Numbered from the stretch's first letter, positions 22,575 to 33,860 are shown. The stretch: 64,000 bases of DNA from Diploptera punctata (GCA_030220185.1 JASPKZ010001598.1:946001-1010000); one strand, 5' to 3'. Notes: generated by a model from the letters alone, not told the origin. Translations and numbers: made by a program.

Positions 22575-23064
22575 GTCTGTCTTTCCGCTTTATACATTTT
22601 TTGCTTTCATGAATTCGGTAGTAATATCCTTCCGTTTCCGCGTTGGACAGATTCCGTTTTATGCAGAATAAATGCACCTATACTGCAGCCACTGATTCTC
22701 CGGCCTTGACGTTTTCACGACATTGTTGCCGATATGGATATTCAGTGGGAGGGGCCGCTTTATGTATGCGGTTAGCAGACATACAGCTGACATCTCAGCA
22801 ATTTTAAATCTTACTAGCGCGCTATAGCTGCGCCAAGCGCAGTGATTGGTTGGTGGCAGACATCTACTCCCACTACAATCATATCTTTATTGGCAGTAGA
22901 GGGCGAATTATCCCTTTACCCCTCGTATAACCTAAAATTCATAGCCGGAGATACGGCGGCTCGGGTAAAAAATTACTATTATTTCGCCGGGACCAATAAA
23001 TTTGTTCACATTGGACAGATTTCCGCATTATTCACGTTCCGGATTAAACAAGTTTTACTGTAAT

Positions 23065-23461
23065 ATGTTATTTTGCAGGGCGTGCAAAGAAACTAAACCT
23101 AACAAAACACATGAGGATGGAAGCGTAGCATTAATTACGTAGGCTCCATCCTTTTTTTAAATAATAAGAGCTACAATTGGCCGTGCATAAGCAATACTGA
23201 ATCTAACTTGAAATAACTCAAGCGCTTCGCCCCGGGTCACGAACAATGGAAGGCTGTTCCGATCTTTCATTAAAATGCAAATTGCTTGCAATTAAAACCA
23301 CATTTTCTACAATTTGCTGCTAACAAGTGAATCATTTTATAATATGGCACACCAACACCATAACTTACTCTACTTACAAACAAGTTAGATAATTTATATT
23401 AACTCAAAATTAATTCAACAATTAATTAAATGTGTAATAGTCTAGTTCTATGTAACACTAA
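23065..23461. other. non-coding stretch
   Basis: No gene or repeat family recognised. Confidence 0.5.
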
Positions 23462-24396
23462 GAAATTGGGACTGGAAGTAAATATCAATAACACTAAATA
23501 TAGGCCTAAGGTCACACATAGAAATACATTGTATAATGGAAATGAACAGCTAATCACAAATGAGGGGAATTTTGAGCAAGTGGCTGAATTCAAATAGCCT
23601 ACCCTTCACAAGTAGGGATGAGATGTACAAAGAAATTAAACATAGGCTCTATTATGAAAATGCGTGCTATTATGTAAATATCAATAAAATTAAATATATG
23701 GTCACACATAGAAATACATTTTATAATGGAAATGGACAGCCAATTACAAATGAAGGAAATTTTGAGGAAGTGCCAGAATTCAAATACCTAGGAATAATAA
23801 TCAGAAATAGGAATGAGATGCACGAAGAAATTAAACATAGGCTCAATTCTGGAAATGCATGCTATTATGCATTGCAGAGATTCTTGACTTCTCAACTCCT
23901 TTCAAAAAACGTTAAACTGAAAATATATAAAACTATTTATATGGATGCGAAATGTGGACTCTTACTTTAAGGGAGGAAAGGAGATTACGAGTATTTGAGA
24001 ATAAAGTTCTTAGGGAAATTTTTGGACTAAAGAGAGATAAACAGACAGGTGAATGGAGAAGACTTACATAATAGTGAATTAGCCTATATGGTCTTTATAG
24101 GAAGCCAGATACAATAAGAACAGTTAAGTCTCGTAGACTACGATGGGCAGGACATGTGGCAGGAATGTAGAATGTAAGACGTGCATGGAAGCTTCCTGTA
24201 GGAAAACCAGAGGGAAAACGCCCAGTTGGTAGACCAAGAATGAAATGGGAGAATAACAGTAACTATGATTTGAAGGCAGTAGGTTATAGCCTACATGGAA
24301 TGATTGGAAAACATTAGCTCAGCATAAGGATGTATGGAGAGCTTATGTCCGCGCGGCCACGAACCTATGGGTTCGATAGTACCTGAGAGTTAGTTA
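23462..24396 (+). pseudogene. LINE-G fragment with internal 196-bp tandem duplication
   Basis: The upstream part is present twice: AATATCAATA starts at 23481 and again at 23677, and both are followed by GGTCACACATAGAAATACAT and an ATGAGATG..AC/GAAGAAATTAAACATAGG block. The second unit continues into the C-terminal domain (EFKYLGIII, LNSGNACYYALQ, SQLLSKNVKLKIYKT). The later coding part is frameshifted and contains three GCCTA-type insertions. The end is GGTTCGATAGTACC. Confidence 0.8.
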
Positions 24397-24692
24397 AGTG
24401 TCTGGTTCTATAATAAGAACAGTTAAGTATCTTAGACTGAGATGAGCAGGACATGTGGCACGAATATGGGATGATATAGGGAGATGGGAGCTTATTTATA
24501 GGAAATCTAGAAGGAAAACTCCCAATTGGTAGACCAAGAATGAGATGGGAGAATAACATTAAATGTGATTTGAGGAAAGCAGATTTACTGTACAAGGGAT
24601 GATTGGAAAAGATTAGCTCAAGATAGGGATGTAGGCCTATGTCTGCATGGCCATGAACCTATGGGTTCGATAGTATCAGTATGTTAGTTTGT
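24397..24692 (+). pseudogene. second LINE-G 3' fragment in tandem
   Basis: Begins at ATAATAAGAACAGTTAAGT and runs to a second 3' end (GGTTCGATAGTATCAG). It directly follows the 3' end of the preceding copy in the same orientation. Confidence 0.75.
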
Positions 24693-25149
24693 TAATTAGT
24701 AACGTAATTAAAAATCTGATACTTGTTCAATAATATTTCCACTCAACTCTATTTCAAACCCTCATCATTTTTTTTTTCTCCGCAGATTGACTAGCTTTTG
24801 TTTCACTAACAGGGATTTTTCTATTATAATTTTTGGCTATAGGAGAATTTTGCTCTCATAAGATTGTTTTTTTTTTCTTTTAAAAACTTGCTAATTTCTA
24901 CATATCTCCTTCTGCCATATTGCCACAGAACAAAGAAGTAGACTAAAAACAGTAGCCCTTTATTATCAACTTTTATAAGATTCTTCAGTGAAACACCAGT
25001 TTTGAATCCTGCCGATTATGGGACAAGTCCCGAAACCGCTAGAGTTACATAATTTAAGTTGAGGAGACGGACCTTTCAGGTGAATATTCCATAATGTTAT
25101 ATTTTAGCCTTTATTATACAAAACAAAATTGAATAGAAAGATTAGTAAC
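24693..25149. other. non-coding stretch
   Basis: Nothing recognised. Confidence 0.4.
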
Positions 25150-25441
25150 TCACTGGCTCTATCGAACCCGTAGGTTCATGGCCGTGCGGACATAAGCTCT
25201 CCATAATCCCTATCCTAAGCCAATGTTTTCCAATCATCCCCCGTTCTCAAATACTCGTAATCTTCTTTCTTCCCTTAAAGTAAGAGTTCATGTTTCGTAT
25301 CCATATAATAGGCCTATAACTGGTAGAATAATAGTTTTATATATTTTCAGTTTAACGTTTTTTTGAAAGGAGATGGGACGACAAGAGTGCCTGTAATGCA
25401 TAATATGTAGCATGCATTTCCAGAATTGAACATAGACTAAT
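25150..25441 (-). pseudogene. LINE-G fragment with internal deletion
   Basis: Both ends match LINE-G (CTATCGAACCCGTAGGTTCA at the 3' end; AACTGGTAGAATAATAG upstream), but CCAATCATCCCC is joined directly to TTCTCAAATACTCG, deleting about 250 bp. A TAGGCCTA octamer at 25308 is absent from the sister copy at 40380. Confidence 0.8.
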
Positions 25442-26159
25442 AGGCCTAATGGAATTTAATATGACAGATAGAAATGACGCTAGGAATACAGGTGTAATGA
25501 ATGGTTCTATATCCTATACAATTATTTTCATTAATGACTTAACAGGTTCGCTTAAAAAACCATCAAATTGAGAGAAGTCGGCTGTGCTTTGTGTAGTGGC
25601 GCATACTCCGGTAGAGAACTGGCTACTTCGCGCTTCGTTTGTTGTTTCAGATAATCATTCTGCTTTTTACTTCATTATCTTTTACTACGTCACAATCACT
25701 TGCTTGTGTTAATTCGTAGCTTCTCTCGTCTATTGTTTTTACCGATCTTCAACTCTTCACTTTACATTCATAGACAAAGTTAGTTATAACAATAACAATT
25801 TTCTAACGAGTGAAATAATAGACAATTGCTAGTCTCTTTTTTTATTTCTTTTCTTTAGTTTAACCCTCCCCCTTTGTTGGTACTTCTATGTGCCTTACAT
25901 CACCAGAGCTCTACAGGGACACGACGCATAAGATGATTTTTAAACTTTGATTCACGTACATCGCTCCATAGAACATCACCTCACACCATGGAATTTTATT
26001 CCGCAAGTAAGGGGCTGTACGACATTTGGCATCTTTTAAAATATATCTAAATTTATATTTGCTCTAACCTCGACTTCATCATTATCCAGTGTAAGGTGCA
26101 TAGGCTATACCTATTAATTGGTGTTTCTCGTATAGGCCCTAGCTAATTTATCATATTTA
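25442..26159. other. non-coding stretch
   Basis: No gene or repeat family recognised. Confidence 0.45.
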
Positions 26160-26226
<67 letters not shown>

Positions 26227-26236
26227 GTTGTTGTTG
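26160..26236. repeat. (ATT)n microsatellite
   Basis: About 22 units, then GTTGTTGTTG, directly before a SINE-A head. Confidence 0.97.
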
Positions 26237-26570
26237 TCCACCGCTTTGGTCTCGAGGTAGGATGCTGCCTTGTCACGCAGCGGGCTCGGGTTCGATTCCC
26301 GGTCGGTACAAGCTCCTGGGCGAGTTTTTTTTCGGGGTTTTTCCTCGCCTGTAAGACAAATGTCAGGAAGCTTAGGACCCAACGGTCCCCGAAATCATCC
26401 GGGCATCATCATCCTTATCATTATCATCACCATCCTTCACCGGTGTGGAAAGCAACGGAAAGCTACCACACCTATAAATCCCTAGTAAAGCTGCAAATCA
26501 TAGAATGAAAATGCTATGATTGCATGAAAGACCTGCCTTCAGGCAGAATTACTATGGATGGATGGATGGA
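26237..26570 (+). mobile_element. SINE-A with tail I, full length
   Basis: Head with B box GGTTCGATTCC, body with TTTTTCCTCGCCTGTAAGAC, tail I through CACCGGTGTGGAAAGCAACG, the CTGCCTTCAGGCAG hairpin and the terminal (GGAT)n. The (GGAT) end runs straight into another (ATT)n array. Confidence 0.9.
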
Positions 26571-26601
<31 letters not shown>

Positions 26602-26637
26602 TATTATTATTATTATTACTATTATTATTGTTATTAT
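26571..26637. repeat. (ATT)n microsatellite
   Basis: Imperfect, with ACT interruptions, at the SINE 3' end. Confidence 0.95.
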
Positions 26638-26639
26638 CG

Positions 26640-26806
26640 TATGAAACGATGTTTGCATATGAAATTTACATTGCAACATTTAATATATTTTTAACTCTTT
26701 ATAATTAGTATAGTGTATATCTATATTGTCATATTTATTTGTAATTGTGTTGGTTAAGTGAAGAGAAGGCCTTATGGCCTTAACTCTGCCAGAATAAATA
26801 AAACAT
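26640..26806 (+). mobile_element. LINE-K 3' UTR fragment (subfamily 2)
   Basis: Aligns with 52225-52413: GAAATTTACATTGCAACATT, AATTAGTATAGTGTATATCT, then the 3' hairpin AAGGCCTTATGGCCTTAACT, CTGCCAGAATAAATAAAAC. No coding part. Confidence 0.8.
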
Positions 26807-26899
26807 AATCATCCTATTCTCTTCCATCGTACCCTCCTGTGACAACAAGGAAAGTTTAACAAGATATTCTATACTCATTTCATGCATAATGGGTTTCTA

Positions 26900-27138
26900 G
26901 GGACCAAAATAAAAAATGGGGGGGGGTTCAAAATAATTTGGGAGAAATGGATGAGATGAGTATGGAGAAATGTTAGAATGAAATTTGTGACAGGGGAAAA
27001 CGAGAGAAATCTCGAGAAAAACCTGTCCAAGCTTCGTTTCCTCCATGACGAAACCCACATAGAGTGACCGAGACTCCAATCTCGGGACCCCAGCGGTGAG
27101 AGGTGAAAGTCTAACCGCTTGCGCCAAAGCCGCCAATG
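26900..27138 (-). mobile_element. SINE-D, copy 1
   Basis: Head on minus with GGCGCAAGCGGTTAGACTTT (A-box region) and GGAGTCTCGGTCACTC (B-box region), followed by TGGGTTTCGTCATGG and GTTTTTCTCGAG. It aligns along its length with 59890-60135. Confidence 0.7.
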
Positions 27139-27174
27139 TATTATTGTGCCTAGATATATAGAGAGGGGAATAGG

Positions 27175-27238
<64 letters not shown>

Positions 27239-27244
27239 ATTATA

Positions 27245-27275
<31 letters not shown>

Positions 27276-27280
27276 TAACA
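27175..27280. repeat. (ATT)n microsatellite
   Basis: Long array with TAATT interruptions. Confidence 0.95.
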
Positions 27281-27374
27281 CTCAGCAATTAAAATGGTAC
27301 GGACATGTCCAGCGAATGGAAGAGGATTGGCTACCAAAATGTGCTTTAGAATGGAAACCTGAGGGAAGATTTTA
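27281..27374 (+). pseudogene. LINE-L C-terminal fragment, copy 1
   Basis: Encodes QLKWYGHVQRMEEDWLPKC then EWKPEGR, near-identical to 59541-59640. It is cut off and joined to a LINE-K 3' end. Confidence 0.75.
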
Positions 27375-27394
27375 AGATTTTTTTTTTAGATTTT

Positions 27395-28380
27395 AAGATT
27401 TATTTAGCCTGGTGGAGTTAAGGCCATGTGGCCTTCTCTTCCACTCACCAGGACAAACATATTATATTACATAAGAATATAACAATCTTAATTAACTCTA
27501 ATATTAAACACTAAGTAAAAATTTGATCAAAAGATAATATCTAATATACATATTACGATCTATAATACAACCAGTTAATATTAGTTAAAATTAAGACTAA
27601 AACTAATAATAAAATGTATACAAGCAAGACATATTAAATTGTCCCTGTCTAGTGTATATAAAAAACAGGAAAATAATGAGATATAGAAAACTAATTTTAC
27701 GATTATACAATATTTAAAACAAAACAAATAAAAATATTTGTTATTCTTAATATTATTTACATAAATAATTAAATATATTAATATTGCTAAAAGAATACTA
27801 TCAGTGAGGTGTATAAGTTAGTTTGTTATTAAATAATTCTTTAGTTTGTTTTTGAAGGATGTTATAGTTTGACAGTCTCTGACATAGGGTGGAAGGGCAT
27901 TCCATGTTTTGGTAAGTGACACCGTAAAAGATAATGAATAATATACAGTGTGATGAGGCAGGATATAAAGGTCAATGTGCTGATGGGATCGAGTGTCAAG
28001 ATTATGTGTGTCGGATAGTCTGATGAAGCGGCGTGATAAATAATTAGGCGATGATGTGTGAAGTATTTTATAGAGAAGGGATAGGGAATGAACAGTTCTA
28101 CGATCTCTTAGACGAAACCACGATAATTGTTCCAGGGACGGTGTAACATGGTCAAATTTGCGAATACCACAAATAAAACGTGCGCAAGAATTATGAACAC
28201 GTTGAAGTCTTTGAGTGGAAATAATATTTAAGTCTGTAAAAAGAGTGTCACAATAATCAAAATGGGGCCTGGAGTCAGGGAATATATTTATACATGAAGA
28301 AGAAACATCTACAACCAGGAGATTGGATGGACCGACAAAATTGGCTATTAGGAATCGGACAATGTCAAAAACATTAATCA
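27395..28380 (-). pseudogene. LINE-K copy with C-terminal coding region and 3' UTR
   Basis: The minus strand is open from 28381 to 27818 (187 codons). Residues from about 41 on match the 36.6-38.1 kb copy: HFDYCDTLFTDLN, RLQRVHNSCARFICGIR, HVTPSLEQLSW, TWNALPPYVRDCQ. The first 40 residues (FDIVRFLIANFVGPSNLLVV...) do not match that copy but recur at 59677-59790. The 3' UTR to 27395 ends with the AAGGCCATGTGGCCTT hairpin and an AAATC tail. No RT catalytic part. Confidence 0.8.
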
Positions 28381-28393
28381 ACCGATGATCTAA

Positions 28394-28644
28394 CTATTAT
28401 TATTACTATTATTATTATTATTATTATTATTACTATTATTATCATCATTATAATTATTATGATCACTGTTATTATGATTATTGATATCATTATCATCAAT
28501 GTTATTATTATCATTATCATTATCGATATTATCATTATCATCATTATCGCCATTATCTCTATCATCGTCATTATTATTATTATTATCATTACTATCATTA
28601 TTATTATCATTACTATCATTATCATTATCATTACTATCATTATC

Positions 28645-28682
<38 letters not shown>

Positions 28683-28689
28683 CATTATC

Positions 28690-28721
<32 letters not shown>

Positions 28722-28778
28722 CATTATTATTACTATTATTATCATTATTATTACTATTATTATTATTATTAGTAGTAG

Positions 28779-28810
<32 letters not shown>

Positions 28811-28846
28811 CTATTATTATTATTAGTATTATTATTAGTACTATTA

Positions 28847-28877
<31 letters not shown>

Positions 28878-28887
28878 TATTATTATC

Positions 28888-28921
<34 letters not shown>

Positions 28922-28975
28922 CTATTAGGCCTATTATTATTATTATTAGTAGTAGTATTATTAGTATTATTATTA

Positions 28976-29060
<85 letters not shown>
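28394..29060. repeat. compound ATT/ATC microsatellite, about 670 bp
   Basis: Interspersed ATT, ATC, ACT and AGT units with a pure (ATT)n core at the right end. One TAGGCCTA lies inside at 28926-28933. All long poly-I/S/L open frames here are artefacts of the repeat. Confidence 0.97.
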
Positions 29061-29061
<1 letters not shown>

Positions 29062-29063
29062 GG

Positions 29064-29170
29064 AAATATTTTTACGGGTTTATCCTCACCTGTATGACAA
29101 ATATGAGCAAACCTTAAGGGCTACACAGTCCCCGAACATCATCTCACCGTCACAATCACCATTACCATAT
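29064..29170 (+). mobile_element. SINE-A body fragment
   Basis: Matches the SINE-A body (TATCCTCACCTGTATGACAA, CAGTCCCCGAACATCATC) without the tRNA head, right after the microsatellite. Confidence 0.65.
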
Positions 29171-29471
29171 TCCCCATGTTTATTATGAATGTTTGAGTAT
29201 GTGAATGGTGTGTTTCGTCTTAATGTTGTGCGTATCGTCTCGGATGAGACCCTGACATTGAATTGATCCCTCATTCGTGCAGGTCATGCATGTGCTTCTG
29301 TGGTCAAAAAAGTATATTACGTAACCCATAGTTAAAATCCCTGTGCAGTCAGATCGTGTCACTATAAGCCCCGGTGGCGTGTGGCACATTAAAAGCACCT
29401 ATAAGCAGCTTCAATGGAAATGAAATTATGGATATAATTTTTATTGTAGCTAGTTAGACATCTATTCGTGA
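29171..29471. other. non-coding stretch
   Basis: No gene or repeat family recognised. Confidence 0.45.
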
Positions 29472-30126
29472 CTATGTAACTCATGCCCCAAATGGGAGTC
29501 AATGACCAATCACGTTTCAATAAATTTTATTTCACAACCAATCACAGTCGTGTTTCACCTCGATAATTAACGAATTTTGATTACTAAAATAATTACTTTT
29601 TAATATTTTGAACAGGTCGGAGCATTGTTTTGCAGTGTTTGATTCTCTAACAAACACGTTGAATATAGCAAATAATGAACAGATTCCTTCGACCTACATA
29701 TTTGATAATTGTGTTCAATAATTGTGTTTTTAAATACTGATTTTACATAGTTGTTTCCGAAAAAAATGAATTAATAACCTGTAATGTTGGTTATAAAATT
29801 ATAATATAGGCCTACAGTTTGATGTGTTTCATTTTTTTTTCTCCACTAGGATGCATTCATACAATATTGCGATCCTATTTGGCAATAAATAATATGATCA
29901 AGTTGCAGTGATGAACAAATGAAACATAACTAACAATTTCTCATTTGTATCCAAACATTGCCGTTTACATTAAATAGTCCATATAAATATTTTAAAATAA
30001 TTATGTTTAAATAATGATTTGTGAGTAAACAGCTTAATTTTATTCGTTAAATAATCCTAACAAATGCCACTCTTGATTTCCAAATCCTCTAGATAAATTG
30101 GAAATCAATCTTGGCACTACTTTTGA
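29472..30126 (+). repeat. tandem element MR, monomer 1
   Basis: Begins GACTATGTAACTCATGCCCC and ends near CAATCTTGGCACTACTTTT. It contains CAACCAATCACAGTCGTGTTT, the conserved TTGCAGTG, CTCCACTAGG, CAATATTGCGATCC and the subterminal AATGCCACTCTTGATTTCC / GGAAATCAATCTTGGC hairpin. Non-coding. Confidence 0.8.
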
Positions 30127-30597
30127 CTATTTAACTCATGCCCCAAATGGGAGTCAATGACCAATCACATTTCAATGAATTTTTGATAATTGTGTTTTTA
30201 AATACTGATTTTACATAGTTGTTTCCGAAAAAAATGAATTAATAACCTGTAATGTTGGTTATAAAATTATAATATAGGCCTACAGTTTGATGTGTTTCAT
30301 TTTTTTTCTCCACTAGGATGCATTCATACAATATTGCGATCCTATTTGGCAATAAATAATATGATCAAGTTGCAGTGATGAACAAATGAAACATAACTAA
30401 CAATTTCTCATTTGTATCCAAACATTGCCGTTTACATTAAATAGCCCATATAAATATTTTAAAATAATTATGTTTAAATAATGATTTGTGAGTAAACAGC
30501 TTAATTTTATTCGTTAAATAATCCTAACAAATGCCACTCTTGATTTCCAAATCCTCTAGATAAATTGGAAATCAATCTTGGCACTACTTTTGACTAT
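30127..30597 (+). repeat. tandem element MR, monomer 2 (recent partial duplicate)
   Basis: From TGATAATTGTG on, it is almost identical to monomer 1 (for example GTAATGTTGGTTATAAAATT and the shared TAGGCCTACAG). Differences over about 410 bp are a handful, while other monomers are far more diverged. The first part of the unit is deleted. Confidence 0.85.
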
Positions 30598-31252
30598 TTA
30601 ACTCATGCCTCAAATGGAAGTCAATGACCAATCACATTTCAATGAATTTTGATTTACAACCAATCACAGTCTTTTTCACCTCGAATTTCATTATATCGCT
30701 TTGGTTCCATCAAGTGGCTCCCAGATTGGATATATAGTGCATGAATGTAACCAGATTCTACTTGCGAGATATAATAGAAAAACATTCGTAGCAATTGATT
30801 ATAGGCCTACCACAAAAAAGAACACTGTTTGCAGTTTCTTAAACTATTATTTCCCAGGAATTAACGTTGCAGAAAAATATAAGTGACATATTTTCATCAT
30901 ACGACATCAGAAATTAATTAATAACCTGTAATGATGTGTTTAATTTTTTCTCCACTAGGGTGCATTCTTACAATATTGCGATTCTATTTGACAATAAATA
31001 TGATCTGGTTGTAATGATGAACAAATGTAACATAACGTTTCTCATTTGTTTTCAAGCATCGCCATTTACATTAAATATATACATATTTTAAAATAACTAT
31101 ATTTAAATAATGATTAATTTTAATTTTATTTGTTAAATAGTCCCAACAAATGTCACTCTTAATTTTCAAATCCACTAGATAAATTCATTCGTCACTTGGT
31201 GACAAGCAAATTTATCGATGATGTGGGAATCACTCGTGGCATTACTTATGAC
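30598..31252 (+). repeat. tandem element MR, monomer 3
   Basis: Starts GACTATTTAACTCATGCCTC and ends GTGGCATTACTTAT, where it joins the start of monomer 4 without spacer. Confidence 0.8.
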
Positions 31253-32335
31253 TATTTAACTCATGCCCCAAATGGGAGTCAATGACCAATCACATTTCAA
31301 TTATTATTTTATTTACAACCAATCACAATCGTGTTTCGCCTAGAATTTACCAATTAAAGCTTATCATAATAAAGAAGGCACCTTCTTTTTAACATTCTCT
31401 GAATAGGCCATATCATTTTTTTGCAGTGACTGACTTTCCAAGAAATATGGCTACCAGTTTGTATATACAGTGCATGTATGTCAACACATAGCGCATGCGG
31501 GAGTTAATATAAACATATTTGTAGGAATTGATTATAAAAGGTAAAAGGTAAAGTGATCCCACTACAGGCCTCAGGAGGCCTTTGGGGCAGTAGGAGGTTA
31601 AGGCTCCCACTTTTTCTTGACAATCGGCACTTGATGTCAGCCGGGTTGTCAGCCCTGCGTGACGGCCGCCTTTACCCCAGAACAAGCGTCTGGTACTCAT
31701 TTCAGTTAGAGGCTGAGTCGACCCCAGGGCCATAGTGCCGCCAGAAGGTTTGGGTCAGTTTAAAAATCCTGACCCCACCGGGACTCGAACCCTCGACCTT
31801 CCGGCTTGTAGCGCAGTGCCTTAACCACTACGCTACGGCGTGCCCCCAGGAATTGATTAGGCCTATAGCACCAAAAAAAGAAACCACTGTTTACACTTTC
31901 TTAAATGTATTTTTTCCCAGGTAATAACATTCCAGAAAAATATAATTGTCATATTTACATCATAGGACAGAAATGAATTAATATACAGTTTGATGTGTTT
32001 CATTTTTTCTCCACTAGAGAGCATTCTTACAATATTGCGATCCTTTGGCAATAAATAATATAGCCTAATGATCAGGTTACAGTGATAAACAAAGGAAGGA
32101 AATGAAGCGTACCAATCGTTTCTCATTTGTTTTGAAACATCGCCGTTTATATTAAATATATAAATATTTTAAAATAACTATATTTAAATAATGATTTGTG
32201 AGTAAACAGCTTAATTTTATTCGTTAAATACTCCTAACAAATGCCACTCTTGCTTTCCAAATTCTCTAGATAAATTCACTTCGTGACTAGTGAATTTATC
32301 GATAATATGGAAATCACTCGTGGCATTACTTATGA
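31253..32335 (+). repeat. tandem element MR, monomer 4 (with SINE-B inside)
   Basis: Starts GACTATTTAACTCATGCCCC; interrupted by SINE-B at 31535-31847; ends GTGGCATTACTTATGAC. The terminal hairpin (GCCACTCTTGCTTTCCAAATT with GATAATATGGAAATCACTCG) is complete. Confidence 0.8.
31535..31847 (-). mobile_element. SINE-B, full length with 12-bp target duplication
   Basis: AGGAATTGATTA flanks it (31523-31534 and 31848-31859). On minus the head is GCGTAGTGGTTAAGGCACTG (A-box region) and GGTCGAGGGTTCGAGTCCC (B box GGTTCGAGTC), followed by GGGGTCAGGATTTTTAAACT and a body ending GTGGGATCACTTTACC with a (TTTTACC)-like tail. Confidence 0.92.
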
Positions 32336-32899
32336 CAACAATTATTCAGCTGGTTAATGGAAAATGTAAGGTCTACAATAGGAACATATAGGCTAGTTAA
32401 AAAAAATAATTTCTATAAAAAAATGAATTATACTTTAGGATGCTTTGTCATTCGTATTTGTTAGTTAATTTTGTTTCTTTTCTCATGTTACTGTCTGCTG
32501 CTTGGAGTTTAAATAATTGCTATAAAAATTGTGCAGAAAAAAATGACTTAGCCCATTTGTAACTTACAGCTGTGATGCCAGGGGCTTTGTAGAACGAAAT
32601 TCCAAATTGTGTTGAACTGTTTGAATACACTGCAACATGCCGAATCACTCCTCCTATTGATTACCTTATTATATTACCCCACATCCTGTGACCAAACCGT
32701 AATGTCTTAATTAATGACCCTCTCAATTTCATACTAAAAAGAAAAGCAATTTCATTCTCCTAATGCTATCCCAGCTGTGACAGTATATACAGTATCCTAA
32801 TGCTAGCCTACATTTCGCATGGTAAATATACCCTATTTCACCTACGAGACTTGTAAAAATGCCCTAGGGTGAACTCCTACATCCACCAATTCTTAGTAT
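32336..32899. other. non-coding stretch
   Basis: No gene or repeat family recognised. Confidence 0.45.
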
Positions 32900-33860
32900 T
32901 TTATTTGAATAAGTCATTTCGAAAAGGGATCATCTACAGCTGATCAAATTTTATAGGAGAGGGGGGGAATTGATTCTACTTGTTCAGGATAAAGCAGTAA
33001 ATCTGAAATTGTTACTACATAAAGTCCTCTTCTACTTCTTCTTCTTCTTCTTCTTCACGGTTTAGGCTTATTTTCTAGCCTGTTGCAGCTCCAAATTGTT
33101 GCTCTTTCCATCTTTTCCTTGGTCTTCCCAAACTTCTTCTTCCTCATGGTAAATAGTTGTATGCTGCTTTTGGTATTCTATTCTCAGTCATCCTTGCCAA
33201 GTGTTCTTTCCAGTTTGTTCTGTATTTCTCTACTGTTGTGTTTAATTCCTCTACTAAATAAAGCCAGAAAGTGGTAAAGAAATAGTCTACACTCTAATTC
33301 AACCCAGGAAGTTACTACAGACCTCATGGGCTATGCCAGTGTCCCCCTACCTACAGAGGGTAGATGTTGCCAAACTCATAATAACGGTATTTGTTTGTTA
33401 AGGAGGGGTGGAGCGGCAAGGTTAGCAGTACTTTTTTCTAAATCCATGTACCTACTATACATTTAAAAAACATAGTTTTTGTTTTACGGCATGCTAACTA
33501 GTTTTATAGTAAATATGAGAGTCGACACTTTCACATAGGATAGTACAGGTCCGCACGAGCTCAGTGACAAGTGGTAACTGTATTTTTCTTTAAGAGGGGG
33601 GTGGCATGGAAGGCTACAACTTACAACTATGTACCTGCTGTGTTGAAATCTTCAGTTTTATATAAGGATTTCTCTCAAGAAAATACTGTTAAAATGGCAA
33701 CCCGGTTCCCTATTCCAAACACACAGTAACTTCCTGGGTTGAATCTGAGTGTAGTTGATCCGTTCTCACGCGGAAGTAGGTTTGTAAGCACGGAATAACA
33801 AAAAAGTTAATTTCAAAAAAATTGGAGATGATCCCTTTTCGAAATGACTCATTCATTTAA
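32900..33860. mobile_element. large TIR element with two nested inverted repeats
   Basis: The outer inverted repeat is AGTCATTTCGAAAAGGGATC at about 32911 and its inverse GATCCCTTTTCGAAATGACT at about 33833. The inner inverted repeat is ATTCAACCCAGGAAGTTACT at 33296 and AGTAACTTCCTGGGTTGAAT at about 33725. No transposase is seen. LINE-T is inserted between the left outer and inner repeats. Confidence 0.7.
33018..33262 (-). pseudogene. LINE-T C-terminal fragment and 3' end
   Basis: Minus codons read NWKEHLARMTENRIPKAAYN, then a stop, GRRSLGRP..RW-like residues (EEEVWEDQ on a slipped frame), and an end with GGCTAGAAAATAAGCCTAAACC and (GAA)n. ACTACATAAAG and ACTAAATAAAG at the two edges look like a target duplication. 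Confidence 0.65.

Larger units (their letters stand above)
21691..23064 (-). mobile_element. Tigger/pogo-type DNA transposon, decayed
   Basis: Ends TACAGTAAAACTGTAAAAGC (left) and GTTTTACTGTA (right) are inverted and bounded by TA, as expected for the Tc1/mariner superfamily. Both ends are followed by GGGACCAAT on their respective strands. The minus strand encodes transposase remnants. A (CT)n array and other sequence enlarge the interior. Confidence 0.75.

Noticed and set aside
22446..22709. Open frames rich in SLSLS and RERER
   Set aside because: Product of the (CT)n array at 22493-22572.
21691..23064. The Tigger element as source of the TAGGCCTA footprints
   Set aside because: Its ends begin CAGT; excision would not leave GGCC between TA copies.
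26143..26485. Paired open frames on both strands (poly-N and RSG.GFDSRS types)
   Set aside because: They run across an (ATT)n array and a SINE-A head. The same GSNPGPL-like frame appears at every SINE-A copy because it is the tRNA-like head read as protein.
28374..29188. Long open frames of poly-I, poly-S/L and poly-M/I on both strands
   Set aside because: They are translations of ATT/ATC microsatellite in all frames, with no start context and no domain.
31413..31735. Open frames at about 31.4-31.7 kb on both strands
   Set aside because: They lie wholly within SINE-B.
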